From Acanthosepion esculentum (taxonomy: Eukaryota; Mollusca; Cephalopoda; Sepiida; Sepiidae): a stretch of 64,000 nt of DNA. The stretch lies in assembly GCA_964036315.1 (NCBI GenBank), contig OZ038485.1:98461727-98525726 (forward strand). The letters are read 5' to 3'. A model generated the notes under the pieces. It saw only the letters and a list, made by a program, of their open reading frames with translations, was not told where the DNA came from and did no database searches. The position numbers were made by a program, and so were the translations under genes. Position 1 is the first letter of the stretch, and every line of letters starts with the position of its first letter. Shown one piece after another: positions 10,515-22,636 of the stretch.

Positions 10515-11112
10515 GGGAAAAATAAAGAAAAAGAAAGAAAGAAAGAGAGGAAAAGCAAGTAAAGAAGTAAAGCAAAAGCAATCAAGAAAGGAAAGAAAGA
10601 AAGAAACGCAAGCTAGCAAAAAAGAGAGAAAGTGCAAACAAAGAAAGAAAAGTAAAAAATCAAGCAAAGAAAATAAGAAAGAAAGAAAAAAGCAAGTAAG
10701 CAAAAAAAGAAAAAAAAACAGAAAAAAAGAAAGAAGCGAGCAAGCAAAGAAAAGAAGAAAATGAAGCAAGCAAAGAAAGAAAGAAACAGTAAGAAAGAAA
10801 GAAAGAAAGAAAAAAGCGAGCAAGCGAAGAAAGAAAGAAAGAAAAATCAAGCAAGCAAAGAAAGAAAAAGAAGAAATGCTAGTTAAGAAATAAAGGAAAA
10901 GCAAGCAAGAAAAGAATGAAAAAAAAGCATGCTAGCAAAAAAGAGAGAAAGCGCAAGCAAAGAAAGAAAAGAGAAAAATCAAGCAAAGAAAAAAAGAAAG
11001 AAAGAAAGAAAGAAAAAAGCAAACAAGCAAAGAAAGAAAAGAACAGAAAGAAAGAAAGAAGAAATCGAGCAAAGAAAGGAAGAAAATGAAGGAAGCAAAG
11101 AAAGAAAGAAAC

Positions 11113-11143
<31 letters not shown>

Positions 11144-12245
11144 AAAAGAGAGAAAAAAGCGAGCAAGAAAAGAAAAAAGCGAGCAAGAAAAGAAAGAAAG
11201 AAGAATCAAACTAGGAAATAAAGAAAGAGAAGAAATGCTAGTTAAGAAATAAAGTAAAATCAAACAAGGAAAGAAATAGAAGCAAGGTAGCAAAAAAGTG
11301 AGAAAGCGCAAACAAAGAAAAAAAAGAAAGTAAAAAAGAGAAAAATCGAGCAAAGAAAAAAAGAAAGAAAGAAAAAAGCAAGCAAGCAAAGAAAGAAAAA
11401 GCAGAAAGAAAGAAAGAAAGTCAAGCAAGCAAAGAAAGAGAGAAAAAGCAAGTAAAGAAGTAAATTAAAGGCAAGCAAAAAAAGAAAGAAAAAAAAGCAA
11501 GCTAGCAAAATAGAGAGAAAGCACAAGCAAAGAAAGAAAAGCAAGTAAAAAAGAGAAAAACCAAGCAAATAAAAAATAAAAAAAGAAAGAAAAAAGAAAG
11601 CAAACAAAGAAAGAAAGAAACAGAAAGAAAGGAAGAAAAAAGCGAGCAAGCAAAGAAAGAAAGAGAAGAAGAGCAAGTAAAGAAAAAGCTAGCAAAGAAA
11701 TAAAGAAAAGCAAGCAAGCAAAGCAATAGAGAAAGTGCAAGAAAAAAAGAAAAGCAAATAAAAAAGGGGAAAATCAAGCAAAGAAAAAACAGAAAGAAAG
11801 AAAGAAAGATAGAAAGAAAGAGACGAGCAAGCAAAGAAAGGAAGAAAAGTCAAGCAAGCAAAGGAAGAAAGAGAGGAAAATAAAGAACCAAAGAAAAAGC
11901 AAGCAAAGAAAGAAACAAAAGAAAGCAAGCAAAAAAGAGAGAAAGCGCAAGCAAAGAAAGAAAAGCAAGTAAAAAAGAGAAAAATGAAGCAAAGAAAAAA
12001 AGAAACAAAGAAAAAGAGAGCAAGAAAAGAAAGGAAGAAACAGAAAGAAAGAAACAGAAAGAAAGAAACAGAAAGAAAGAAAAAAGAAAGAAGCGAGCAA
12101 GTAAAGAAACGAAGAAAAATCAATCAAGCAAGCAAGCAAAGAAAGAAAGAAAGAAAGAAGGAAGGAAAGAAAGAAAGAAAGAAATAAGAAATAAGGAAAA
12201 AGTAACGAAGTAAAGAAAGAGAAGGAAGCCAAAGAAAAAAAAGTG
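10515..12245. repeat. AAAG-rich polypurine tract with higher-order structure
   Basis: About 1.7 kb in which the plus strand is almost purely A and G, with scattered C as GCAAGCAAGC motifs. A marker block (gctagcaaaaaagagagaaa and variants) returns near 10610, 10930, 11287, 11505 and 11930, so the tract is built from repeated units of roughly 210-360 bp. All long frames through it on both strands are low-complexity read-through. Confidence 0.9.
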
Positions 12246-12747
12246 ATGAGAAGATGCGTGCTGTGGGAAACGGATAGGGGGAGGAGAGGTGTCGGGAGGA
12301 GGTGAAAAAATATGATGAAAAAATTAGAGACACTGAGGAGGTCAGAGAATCTAAAAATAATAATGTAGAAGGTGAAGGGAAAGAAGAATGAAAAAAAGAG
12401 GAAGTAGAAATAGGTTAGAAAGAAGATAAAAAAGATGGAAGAGAAAGTGAGAATAGATGAAGTAGAAGAGAAAGACGAATGAACAGTAAGAGGCCGAAAA
12501 CTGTTAGAAAAACGACAAAATAAAAAGATGGATTACAGGCTGGAAAAAAAACGGATGCTAAAATAGTCAATTCGAATTATGAAGCAAAAAAAGGAAATGA
12601 TAAGAAAGAAACGAATTTATTTGAAGCACAGAGATACAAAATCTGTTTGTGGCGTGGAGTAAATTCAAAAATATAAAAATCATCTAACAGTAAGCATTCA
12701 TACACGAAAATAGACATACATCAAAAGCAGGTTTCTATGGAATATTA
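12246..12747. other. Unassigned purine-rich flank
   Basis: A/G-rich but not repetitive. It may be decayed tract DNA. No gene seen. Confidence 0.6.
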
Positions 12748-13340
12748 GGTTGAGTCATAAGTAATTTCCTTTTTTTAACCAGTTGCAACGATGAATGTGT
12801 ATCGTCCAAACTAACCGTTCGTTAAATATACTAAAAAAAAAAGACGATGAAAAATGAGTTGTAGACAACAATGCTCAACGCAAAAAAGACTGATAAGTTA
12901 AATCGACCCGAAAGCCAACCGCAGTGTGCGTGACCAGATTATTAATCCTTTAAACTTCTTAAAATGCAGTGAAATATTAAATGCACATTCCTATGTCTAG
13001 CAGTTTAAACGTGTCCATAAAAGATTGGCTAAACATCGCCCTGAGCTTAATATGAAGCATTTTGTTCTTCTCCATGACGAGACAAGGCTACATGCAGCTA
13101 GAACATTACAGAACTGTGTCAGTTCTTCTACATACGCCATATTCACCTGACCTCGTACCAAACTATGGCCACCTTGTTTGATAATCCCAAAATACTGTTG
13201 AGAAATCTTCTCCAATGAGGTTCAAATTCAAGAGATTGTCGAAAACATTTTCACACCAAAACCTGCAGAATTTTATCCAAAACAATTGCCAAGAGGTTGT
13301 TTCAAATAACGGTGAATATACGAAGTGCCCCCACCAAAAA
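12748..13340 (+). pseudogene. Degenerate mariner-like element
   Basis: The plus strand starts ggttgagtcataagtaattt, a mariner-type terminal sequence. The translation contains NMKHFVLLHDETRLHAARTL (the HDNARPHxAR block with the second catalytic Asp retained) and, further on, NEVQIQEIVENIF and KPAEFYPK. The region between them is frameshifted and the SPDLxPxD motif is degraded. The right terminal repeat is not clear. Confidence 0.55.
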
Positions 13341-14559
13341 AAAAAAAAAGAAAAGAAAGAAACCCTGACATAATTTAAAATTCGAATATCTGACTACATG
13401 TTTGGAGATGAGATTTGCCAGAACCTAATCAAGTCAATGCCAAAAAGGGTTGAAAAGGTTATTCAAAATAAATGAGAACCCATAGATTATTAAATATTTC
13501 GAACTATATTACCTATTATAAATAAAGTATACCTCTATTATTTTTTTATTTAAAGCTGTTCGTTATGTTTCTATTGATTACTAGTTGCAGGAAATAAGTG
13601 AGTCACTTATTTTGCACAAAGGTTTTCCCTAAATCTCATTTATATCTAAAATTATAATTATCAATAGAATACCTTAGGTTGAGTAAACTTTTTTACTAGG
13701 TGGTCGGGAAGGGGTCTTTATATTAGTAAGATTAAAAATTAGTTTGACCCCAAAATCAATAGGCTAAAAGTTTTCAAGTAAAGAAAATCTGGTGAGTCAC
13801 TTTTATAGAACAGCACTGTATATAAATAACATAATTTTCGTATTTATATTTGTATGTAGAAGTAATCATTGAACATAATTATATTTTACCCTATATGACA
13901 TTTGTAGTTTTTATACTCGAGGTACGAATTGGTTGGGTATCGGTTGGGTATATATTTGTGTCTGTAGGTAACCATTAGTCTGTTTTACATTTTGTGCAAG
14001 AGACAAGCATTGGCACTGTATATATTTGATCTTATCGGTAAATATTGGTCGTAAGATTTTAGTTTCAATATTTTAAATTAAAAAGTTATTCCGAATTTCT
14101 TTGCCATTCATCATATCAACAATATATTTTTAATGGCAATCTTTTTATTTTATTTTTTTAAATAGTGTCATATTTTTGTTTTGCTAGCATTATTTCTTAA
14201 TTTTTCTTTTAGCTATTTATTCGTCCGATAATCTCTATCTATATTCTTTCTTTCTTTACTCGTTCTTTCTATCTTATTTTTGTTCTTTCTTTCTTTCTTT
14301 ATTCGTTATTTCACCTGTTTCAGTTTCCTTTCAAAGTTATTGCTTTCATTTTTTTCTCATCTTCAATTTCCTTTCTAATTTCTTTCTTAAACATTTTGTG
14401 TTTTTCTACAGAATCAGTTTTGTTCTTCCTTTAACCATTTTCAGTTTCTCTTCTAATTGTTTTCATCATTTCAGCGTGCGTTTCATTCCTTCTATTTCAT
14501 TCGCCTCCATTAGCATCCAGTTGTTTTGTTGCTTTAAAATATTTCAGCTGCGTTTCGAA
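13341..14559. other. Unassigned AT-rich stretch, becoming TTTC-rich to the right
   Basis: No coding sequence or element recognised. The pyrimidine content rises from about 14240. Confidence 0.6.
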
Positions 14560-14675
14560 CTATTCTTTCTTTCTTCCTTTCTTTGACCTCTTTTAGTTTT
14601 ATTACCAAGTTATTTCTTTCTTTTTTCTTCCTTTCTGTCTTCCGTTACCATTTTTAGTTCTATTTCAAAGTCATT

Positions 14676-14723
<48 letters not shown>

Positions 14724-14815
14724 TGACCTCTTTTAGTTTTATTACCAAGTTATTTCTTTCTTTTTTCTTCCTTTCTGTCTTCCTTTACCCTTTTTAGTTC
14801 TATTTCCAAGTCATT

Positions 14816-14871
<56 letters not shown>

Positions 14872-14963
14872 TGACCTCTTTTAGTTTTATTACCAAGTCA
14901 TTTCTTTCTTTTTTCTTCCTTTCTGTCTACCGTTACCATTTTTAGTTCTATTTCAAAGTCATT

Positions 14964-15031
<68 letters not shown>

Positions 15032-15123
15032 TGACCTCTTTTAGTTTTATTACCAAGTCATTTCTTTCTTTTTTCTTCCTTTCTGTCTTCCGTTACCATT
15101 TTTAGTTCTATTTCAAAGTCATT

Positions 15124-15179
<56 letters not shown>

Positions 15180-15271
15180 TGACCTCTTTTAGTTTTATTA
15201 CCAAGTCATTTCTTTCTTTTTTCTTCCTTTCTGTCTTCCGTTACCATTTTTAGTTCTATTTCAAAGTCATT

Positions 15272-15343
<72 letters not shown>

Positions 15344-15435
15344 TGACCTCTTTTAGTTTTATTACCAAGTCATTTCTTTCTTTTTTCTTCCTTTCTGTCT
15401 TCCGTTACCATTTTTAGTTCTATTTCAAAGTCATT

Positions 15436-15499
<64 letters not shown>

Positions 15500-15591
15500 T
15501 GACCTCTTTTAGTTTTATTACCAAGTCATTTCTTTCTTTTTTCTTCCTTTCTGTCTTCCGTTACCATTTTTAGTTCTATTTCAAAGTCATT

Positions 15592-15651
<60 letters not shown>

Positions 15652-15755
15652 TCCTTCTTTCTTTGACCTCTTTTAGTTTTATTACCAAGTCATTTCTTTC
15701 TTTTTTCTTCCTTTCTGCCTTCCTTTATCCTTTTTAGTTCTATTTCAAAGTCATT

Positions 15756-15803
<48 letters not shown>

Positions 15804-15830
15804 TAACCTCTTTCACTCTCCTTTCAAAAT
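14560..15830. repeat. Higher-order array: (TTTC)n alternating with a fixed spacer
   Basis: A spacer of about 90-100 bp beginning gacctcttttagttttatta and ending tctatttcaaagtca alternates with pure TTTC runs. Spacer starts lie near 14586, 14724, 14873, 15032, 15180, 15345, 15501 and 15664, with a degenerate ninth near 15805. The period varies between about 138 and 165 bp, mainly through TTTC run length. Confidence 0.92.
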
Positions 15831-16769
15831 TCTTTCTTTCCTTCTTTCTAAAACCATTTTAAGTTTCCCCGCGAACTTTCTTTCATTTCTTTCTTTCTTA
15901 GAACTGCATTATTATCTATCTACACGTCCTTCATTTCTCTGCCTAACACAAAGACTTGCTATCACCTGATCGCAGTTATGACCCGCAGATTGCCAGGTGT
16001 CAAACTTCATTCCTGAAACCTATAATAAAAAATCTCCATTGAAGCCAGAACCGGTGTGTAAAACGCATGAACCTCGAAAGAGAAATTCTAATCGATCACC
16101 CATCGATATGCGAAAAATATAATCTGGTGTTATGCAATATTAATGTGAACGAACTGAACGATTTCCGTTGTGAAAGCGAGGCTGTCAATACTCTTACTAC
16201 TTCTACTGCTGCTAAAATAACTGCTACAAGCAAGAATTAGCATGACTTAGATTTAACATCTTGCAGTGATAATTACAGTCATTAAAATGGCATCTATCTT
16301 TATAAAATGTTAATAAAACCCAAGTCGAGATTTTTGGTCTGATGGTTAGTGTTTACGCTTCAATGATAATGTAGTAATAGTAGTAGTAGTAGTAGTAGTA
16401 GTAAAAAAGCAGTAAAAATAACCACAAGAAAACGAAACGAAAAGGACAAAAGAATTGGTTACGTGGTTATAAGAACTGGAAAATTTTTGGAAAGAGAAGA
16501 CGGACGAAAAAGAAAAAATGGAAAAAGAAAATGGAGATGAAAAGGAAAATATTTTATTTATAGGGTTAAAATTGTTGTAGAATGTATGGGTGTACTAGTA
16601 TAGATGCTGGTAGTGTATTGCGTATCGGTGCCGAAATTCGAACTGTCAAGTCGAGTTCAAATTCCGACCTAATCTATTGCTTTCAGTTTAGCAATCACGA
16701 CATTGGTTAAGTCAGGGATCTGTTTCTTCTATCTCAGCAGAGGAGACAGTGTCCTATAGCCTAAGCGAA
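15831..16769. other. Unassigned stretch
   Basis: Nothing recognised except a short (GTA)n run near 16373-16403. Confidence 0.6.
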
Positions 16770-17600
16770 AACACAATTCTGAAATCTATAGCGCAGGAAA
16801 GGCTAATGAGCCACATAAGTAAACTTATCATCCGAATGTTGATGAATGGAACGCGTAGAAAAACTAGACCGGAAATAAGACAAGACTGAGATGATTTATA
16901 TGGTTTTGTCAAAGACACTTGAACAAAGAAGATAATATTTCTACTGAAAATCATATCAGAAATCGAAATAAAAATAAAAAAGGACGTATGCCTATGGTTT
17001 TTAGATTATGCAAAAGGGTTTGATAAAGCAGGTCAGAAAGAACTGTTTGAACAGCTAGGTAAGTTTGATTTATTTGGGAAGGATCTTAGAATTATCCAGA
17101 AACAATACTGGGAGCAAACCGCTTACATCCGGGTATAAAATGAATTCAGTAAACACGCAATAATAGAAATAGGCGCAAGACAAGGATGTGTCTGCTCGCC
17201 AGACTTATGCAACGTTTACAGTGAAGCTATCCTGAGATAATTAGAAATCCTACCAGGATATATTATTGGCGGCCATCATCTTAGCAACGTTAGACATGCA
17301 GATGGCGCAGTGTTGATATCAGACAGAGAAAGGAAACGGCAGGAGCTTTGAGAGAAAGCAATAAAGGAAAGCATGAAGGAAAGACTATGCATAAATTGTG
17401 AAAAGACAAAATGTATTGTTGCTAGCAAAATGAACAGCCCAATATCCGGAGTAAAATTGGAGATATCAAAATCAATCAAGTAGAAACAGTTTAATGCTTA
17501 GGATTTGTTTTAATAGAGGATGCCTTCCAAAGGTCAAGCAAAGTATTAAGAAACAGGAAAAATTCGTGAGAATCAAAGAAAAGGATACTGAATTATGTAA
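16770..17600 (+). pseudogene. LINE reverse transcriptase remnant (RTE-like)
   Basis: A conceptual plus-strand reading with stops gives QERLMSHISKLIIRMLMNG, LDYAKGFDKAGQKELFEQL (RT block with the first catalytic Asp), IIEIGARQGCVCSPDLCNV (block with RQGC-x-x-SP), GGHHLSNVRHADGAVLIS (normally YADDxxL; here HADG, so the catalytic pair is lost), and KTKCIVASKMNSP. The same family occurs at 43290-44160. RTE-like is my best assignment from memory of family sequences. It runs directly into the tandem array at 17575-18335. Confidence 0.65.
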
Positions 17601-18335
17601 TATCATTTCTCTCATATGGTAGTCAATGCTTGGCAATCACATCACATTCTTCTCACAGATGAGGAGACTTGAAACAACAGAAAGGAAAGTACTGAACAGT
17701 TATGTAATATCAGTCCTCATATATGGCAGTCAATGCTGGACAATCACAACACACATGAAGAGAAGTGAAGCAACAGAAACAAAGAAAAGAGTACTGAACT
17801 GTAATGTAATATCAATACTTCTATATGGAGGTCAGTGCTGGACAATCTCCTCACAGATGAAGAAGAGACTTGAAGCAACAGAAACAAAGAAAAGAGTACT
17901 GAACTGTAATGTAATATTAATCTTCCAATATGGCAGTCAATGCTGGACAATCTCCTCACAGATGAAGAAGAGACTTGAAGCAACAGAAACAATGAAAAGA
18001 GTACTGAACTGTAATGTAATATCAATCTTCCTATATTGCAGTCAGTGCTGGACAATCTCCTCACAGATAAAAAAGAGACTTGAAGCAACAGAAACAAAGA
18101 AAAGAGTACTGAACTGTAATGTAATATCAATCTTCCAATATGGCAGTCAATGCTGGACAATCTCCTCACAGATCAAGAAGACACTTGAAGCAACAGAATC
18201 AAAGAAAAGGGTAGTGAACTGTAATGTAATATCAATCTTCCTATATGGCAGTCAGTGCTGGACAATCTCCTCACAGATGAAGAAGAGACTTGGAACAACA
18301 GAAACAAAGAAAAGAGTACTGAACTGCAATTATCC
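17575..18335 (+). repeat. 105-bp tandem array encoding a 35-residue module of the RT C terminus
   Basis: Seven copies start at intervals of 105 bp; the tggacaatc-type marker falls at about 17629, 17734, 17837, 17941, 18048, 18151 and 18258. An open frame at 17626-18381 (251 codons) runs through them. The module reads RLEATETKKRVLNCNVI then SIFLYGSQCWTISSQMKK. It corresponds to the single-copy segment VLNRDVISVFLYGSECWTIS ... KKRLQATEMWF at 43925-44130, which lies downstream of the RT palm. The first two copies are more diverged. Because 105 is divisible by three, an open frame persists across copies; whether it is expressed cannot be told. It follows the RT remnant and ends at the gggacgc repeat. 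Confidence 0.85.
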
Positions 18336-18336
18336 A

Positions 18337-18432
18337 GGGATGCATTTGTCTAGGGACGCAAATGGCCAAGGACGCATTTGACTAGGGACGAAAATGGCCA
18401 GGGACGCAATTTTCTGGGACGCAAATGTCCGT
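18337..18432. repeat. Short imperfect repeats with gggacgcaaatg
   Basis: The words agggatgcatttgtc, gggacgcaaatggcc, aggacgcatttgac, gggacgaaaatggcc and gggacgcaaatgtcc follow one another about every 15-20 bp, with partly inverted motifs (gcaaatg/catttgc). It may be a DNA transposon terminus. Not identified. Confidence 0.5.
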
Positions 18433-18900
18433 TCACTACATTTACTTAATGATTCAAACTACGGTTAATTGTACATAACATTTCTTTACATATCTCCTGC
18501 TGTTTAAAATCATACTCTTCTGCAGAGGAGATATATCTTCCCGTTACTCGACAGAAGCCTAGAACCAACTCATCGATTCCAAAGCAAGGTCTTGCCATTG
18601 AAATCCAGCGATACGAAGAACGTGATATCTGATCAAATTAAACCTCACTTGGTTCAATACAGATAATTTTATGACATCGAATCATCTGGGAAATCTCGCA
18701 GAAGCCTGATATGATTCTAATAGAGGTATTTTCCCTCCTTGTGCGAGAGCATCACGATTGGTATGATGATGAGAAAAAAGATGCCTGATTCACACAACAT
18801 TCGGATCAATGATGAAAAATAAACCAGCATCAAAAGCCTTGCTTTTTTTAAAAAAAATCAATTCATCAAAAGCAAGGCGATAATGCCAATAAGACAATGT
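18433..18900. other. Unassigned stretch
   Basis: No coding sequence or element recognised. Confidence 0.55.
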
Positions 18901-19462
18901 AAAATAAGACACTTCTCGTTTTCTGATGACAAGAAATGGACAGATTATGGTGAATCACTTGCTAGGTCTGCTGCTAGGAAAGTTGGTTTATTGTTTCGTG
19001 CTAGACAATTTTTCTAGTACGAATCTATTTTACATATTTATAAGTCTACTATTTGGCTTTGCTTAGAATATTACTGTCAGGCCTAGCCTGGTGCTCTTGC
19101 CATATATTTAGAGATTCTTGATAGAATAAAATGAAGAATCTGCAATGTTATTGATCCTGACATGTCATATCGGCTTCAGTCACTTTCCCATCGCCGTAAC
19201 GTAGCTTCTCAGTGCCTATAAATACTTTCCTCTATGATACCTAGACGTTATGGATTTCTTCTATCGCACCTCTTGCTTGTGGAACCCTCTTCTGGTTTCT
19301 TGGTTTCCAGTCAACTTTGATCTTCAAAATTAATATGCAATATCAATCTGTATCTACTGTCTTCTTAATTCTCCTTAATAGTATATTTTTCTCATATTCT
19401 CTATCACTGCGCCTGTGTGGCTTTATTGCCTTGCTTTGGGGGGGGGGCTGAAAGGAAAAAAG
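18901..19462 (+). pseudogene. Jockey/CR1-like LINE (family J), degraded copy
   Basis: The translation with stops gives LARSAARKVGLLFRARQFF, IYKSTIWLCLEYYCQA, RICNVIDPDMSYRLQS and LSHRRNVAS, matching 9245-9891 and 34690-35070. Stops and the loss of one segment after HRRNVAS show long decay. The 3' UTR ends in a G run (19438-19447) in place of the usual ending. Confidence 0.65.
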
Positions 19463-19789
19463 AAAAAATCGCAAAGAACTACGAAGAGCGAAAGATAATG
19501 GAAAGGCTTTAGAAGTAATATGAAACCCAATTCTAGACACGAAACATAGGATAATAATTTCAAAAGATCGCGGAGGAGTGTAAACCGTACGACAGGCGGA
19601 GCTATCTCCACTTATTGAGATAAAACTGGTAAATAAAATTTCAGAGTTTAGGCGGATACGTTAGAAGTATGTAATTAAAGTAGTCTTTAGATGGAAGCAA
19701 AACCAATATTGCAAGAAACATGTGCAAACTGCCTTCGGGAGAATGAAGGAATCTTGGTAGTTATCGAAACGTTTTGCATTTTACGAAGT
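19463..19789. other. Unassigned stretch
   Basis: No element recognised. Confidence 0.5.
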
Positions 19790-20515
19790 AGCAAACATGA
19801 AAGATACAAAAGCTTTCTATAAATGCCTGAAAAAAAAAATTCTTGGTACCTTGATAAATGGTCAATCCTTGTCTTGTGTTCTAACAGTCAGACACTTCAA
19901 ATTGATAAGTATTGTATTCTTTCCCGGTGGAGAGAGCATTGTGAGGCTGTTCATAATTTCAACTCTGATGAATAAGAACATAATGGAACCCATTCCTCAA
20001 AGACCGGAAATACCCAAAGTGTAACTTGAACTATGCATAAAGGAAATTCCAGATGTCATAAAGTAAATGCCGTCTAACAAAGAACCTGGTAGAGATGTGG
20101 GTTTGCAGGTGCTTTAATGGATACCGGCTCATAATGAAAACTCGGAGAGCCGCGTTCGAATTCCAATCGAGTTCGTTACGTTCACTTATGGGAAAATGCC
20201 ACAGGCAAAAAGGTACGAATCAACCTCTTCGCCACAAAGCTACATGTTTAATAGTTGGAATTCTATCTGGAAAAACCTTTGTTATTCTCAAAACAAAAAC
20301 AAATGTTAATTCAATATCTACTCGCAAAAAAAAAGATTTATTCTTACACTCCAAAATATGTTTAAGCTTTAATTAACCCACAAAGGGTTGATAAGCCGTA
20401 AAAAATAGTCAAAATCCAGGTAAAGATGGTATTCCACCCGAAATATTCAAAATGTCCAAAATCTTCTTAAGAGGATAACCAAGCATGATTTTGAATACCT
20501 CTTACCAGATTCGCA
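19790..20515 (+). pseudogene. LINE fragment (region upstream of the RT palm), split by a SINE
   Basis: The left part (19790-20097) reads DTKAFYKCLKKKILG, then in other frames RWREHCEAVHNFNSDE and NKEPGRD. The right part (20413-20515) reads [16 protein letters not shown], then KHDFEYLL. In LINEs the linker DTKxFY ... RWxEHF ... PGxDGIPPE leads into the RT palm. The halves join at the P-G-R/K-D codons, which are duplicated around the SINE. It is ended at 20519 by a TA array. Confidence 0.55.
20098..20412 (+). mobile_element. tRNA-derived SINE, family A, with target-site duplication
   Basis: The head has ggtgctttaatggataccgg and box B gttcgaattcc. The body has gaaaatgccacaggc and gaatcaacctcttc, and the 3' part has attcttacactccaaa and gggttgataagccgtaaaa. 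Imperfect flanking duplications (aacctggtagagatg at 20083-20097 and aatccaggtaaagatg at 20413-20428) lie in LINE coding sequence. It is one of the most complete family A copies. Confidence 0.75.
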
Positions 20516-20518
20516 ATG

Positions 20519-20876
<358 letters not shown>

Positions 20877-21770
20877 ACAACAAAATCCAAAATTACCTCA
20901 TATGGGGGATAGATCTATTTCAACCGATGAAAAATTCATCAATCTTATTCAACCACGTTATATAGACTGGGTTCGTACCGGAATTAGAAATTTAACTGTG
21001 GCAGACGGAGAAAAATTAATATAGAATTTATCCATTTCAATGTTTCAGTCAGACGAATTGCACGAGGCTGTGTTCAGGGGAGGAAGTAAGGTATTAGACT
21101 TAAAGGGAAGGGTTTTTATAAAATTCAACCCAGATATTAAGCTTATGACATTAAATTGGAGTTATATGAAGAATGAAGTGTTAATTTGAAACTAAAAGAG
21201 GACAGAAAAGGGAGTTTTAGAAAAATATTTTATATAGATAAAGTTAGGTTTAAAAATACCAAAAAAATACCGATCTTCTACAGATAAATCATACTTTAAA
21301 ATAAGATATATTTAAAATAAATTAAAAATAAGTCACATAAGTCACAGGGATCATAATTGATTTCTGATATAAGTTAAAATAGTATCACACGGAATAAAAT
21401 AATAACTTAAGGTACCTTTCGAACCGATTCATCTTCAGAATTTGTTATCGTCTGTATAAAACTAAATTGCTAAAAAGAAAAAAAAATTATCAGCCGAATT
21501 TTAAAATAGCACAAAATGAGGGAGAGGAAAAAAATTAAATATTTTCTCTTAATTTAGCCTAAAATTGATAACGGATTCACCGAAATGTGCCAGTTTAAGT
21601 TTTAATTCTCTCTGTATACACAGAATCGAACGTTGTATATTAATAACAACTGACCCGAAGATGTTAAGGTGGAGTCTCGTGTCCTGTGCAGAAAAGAGAA
21701 GAAATCCTCAGAGTAGCCAGTCATACAGGCGACTGAATGCAATAAGTAGCAGACTCGTGAGTCTTTGAGC

Positions 21771-21773
<3 letters not shown>
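20877..21773. other. Unassigned stretch, possible element debris
   Basis: A short RRIARGCVQG-like translation near 21053-21080 hints at RT debris but is too short to assign. Nothing else recognised. Confidence 0.5.

Positions 21774-21828
<55 letters not shown>
21774..21828. repeat. (TA)n array
   Basis: Pure TA. A transposon-like cagggtgctcatctc begins immediately to the right. Confidence 0.95.
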
Positions 21829-21831
<3 letters not shown>

Positions 21832-22132
21832 GGTGCTCATCTCAAACGTACATAATATAATTTTCTATTTCTGTGTGGGTTATTATGAAGGACAGAGTTT
21901 CACATGAACGATGGCAGAATACCCATCAGTTGAAGGACGCCGTTCAGAGAGCCTTTGTAACAATCAACATTGCACAGCTTCGTAAAATATCACAAAAGAC
22001 ATGGCACCGCATCATCTTTTACCACAAAATTGATGGTGTTCATACTGAATTCAACCGTTCTTCATCATTTTTTTAAAAAAGTTCGTCGAATTATGATAAA
22101 GGAAATCAAATATTTGATAAAAGGTCATAACG

Positions 22133-22135
<3 letters not shown>
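21829..22135 (+). pseudogene. Tc1/mariner-type transposase C-terminal fragment, copy 1
   Basis: The frame at 21873-22076 gives MKDRVSHERWQNTHQLKDAV, QRAFVTINIAQLRKISQKTW and HRIIFYHKIDGVHTEF. The pattern DRV ... T-x-x-x-L-x-x-x-V-x-x-A ... W-x-R-I ... G-x-H-x-E is the C-terminal tail of a transposase family I recall from animal genomes. All three catalytic residues lie upstream and are missing. It is followed by TA repeats and a second copy. Confidence 0.5.

Positions 22136-22204
<69 letters not shown>
22136..22204. repeat. (TA)n(TG)n(TA)n array
   Basis: TA at 22136-22166, TG to about 22190, then TA to 22204. It separates two copies of the same transposase tail. Confidence 0.95.
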
Positions 22205-22440
22205 ATTTTCTATTTCAACGCTGTGTAGGGTACTATCAAGGAGAGAGTTTCACATGAACAATACAAGAATACCCATTAGTTGAAGGATGCCGTTCAAAGA
22301 GCCTTTGCAACAATCAACAAAGCAGAGGTTCATAAAATATCATATCACACAGGACATGGCGCCGCATCATTTTGTGCTACGAAAATTATGGTGTTCATAC
22401 AGACCTTTTCGATGTGTGAGAGCGTCACTGAAGGTGAATA
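22205..22440 (+). pseudogene. Tc1/mariner-type transposase C-terminal fragment, copy 2
   Basis: Nucleotide similarity to 21850-22060: taattttctatttc, gagagtttcacatgaac, gaatacccattagttgaagg, gccgttcaaagagcctttg and acatggcgccgcatcat. The frame is shifted by small indels. Confidence 0.5.
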
Positions 22441-22540
22441 AACTGAAGCCAGTTCATGTGCTTTTTATTGCTGTATTACTTGTTCTTCAATGGTCATTAC
22501 TTTTTGGTATGAGTTGATAAGACTTGAGGACCACATTACA

Positions 22541-22552
22541 CACACACACACA

Positions 22553-22632
<80 letters not shown>
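22541..22632. repeat. (CA)n(TA)n array
   Basis: CA units to about 22588, then TA to 22632 and a short tacatacatac end. Confidence 0.95.

Positions 22633-22636
<4 letters not shown>

Noticed and set aside
10350..12333. Many long Ser/Phe/Leu-rich or Lys/Glu-rich frames
   Set aside because: Produced by the polypurine tract in every frame; no promoter, splice or domain evidence.
14640..15800. CRISPR-like array of similar spacers between repeats
   Set aside because: The near-constant part is the spacer and the variable part is a microsatellite; eukaryotic context and no cas genes. It is a higher-order satellite.
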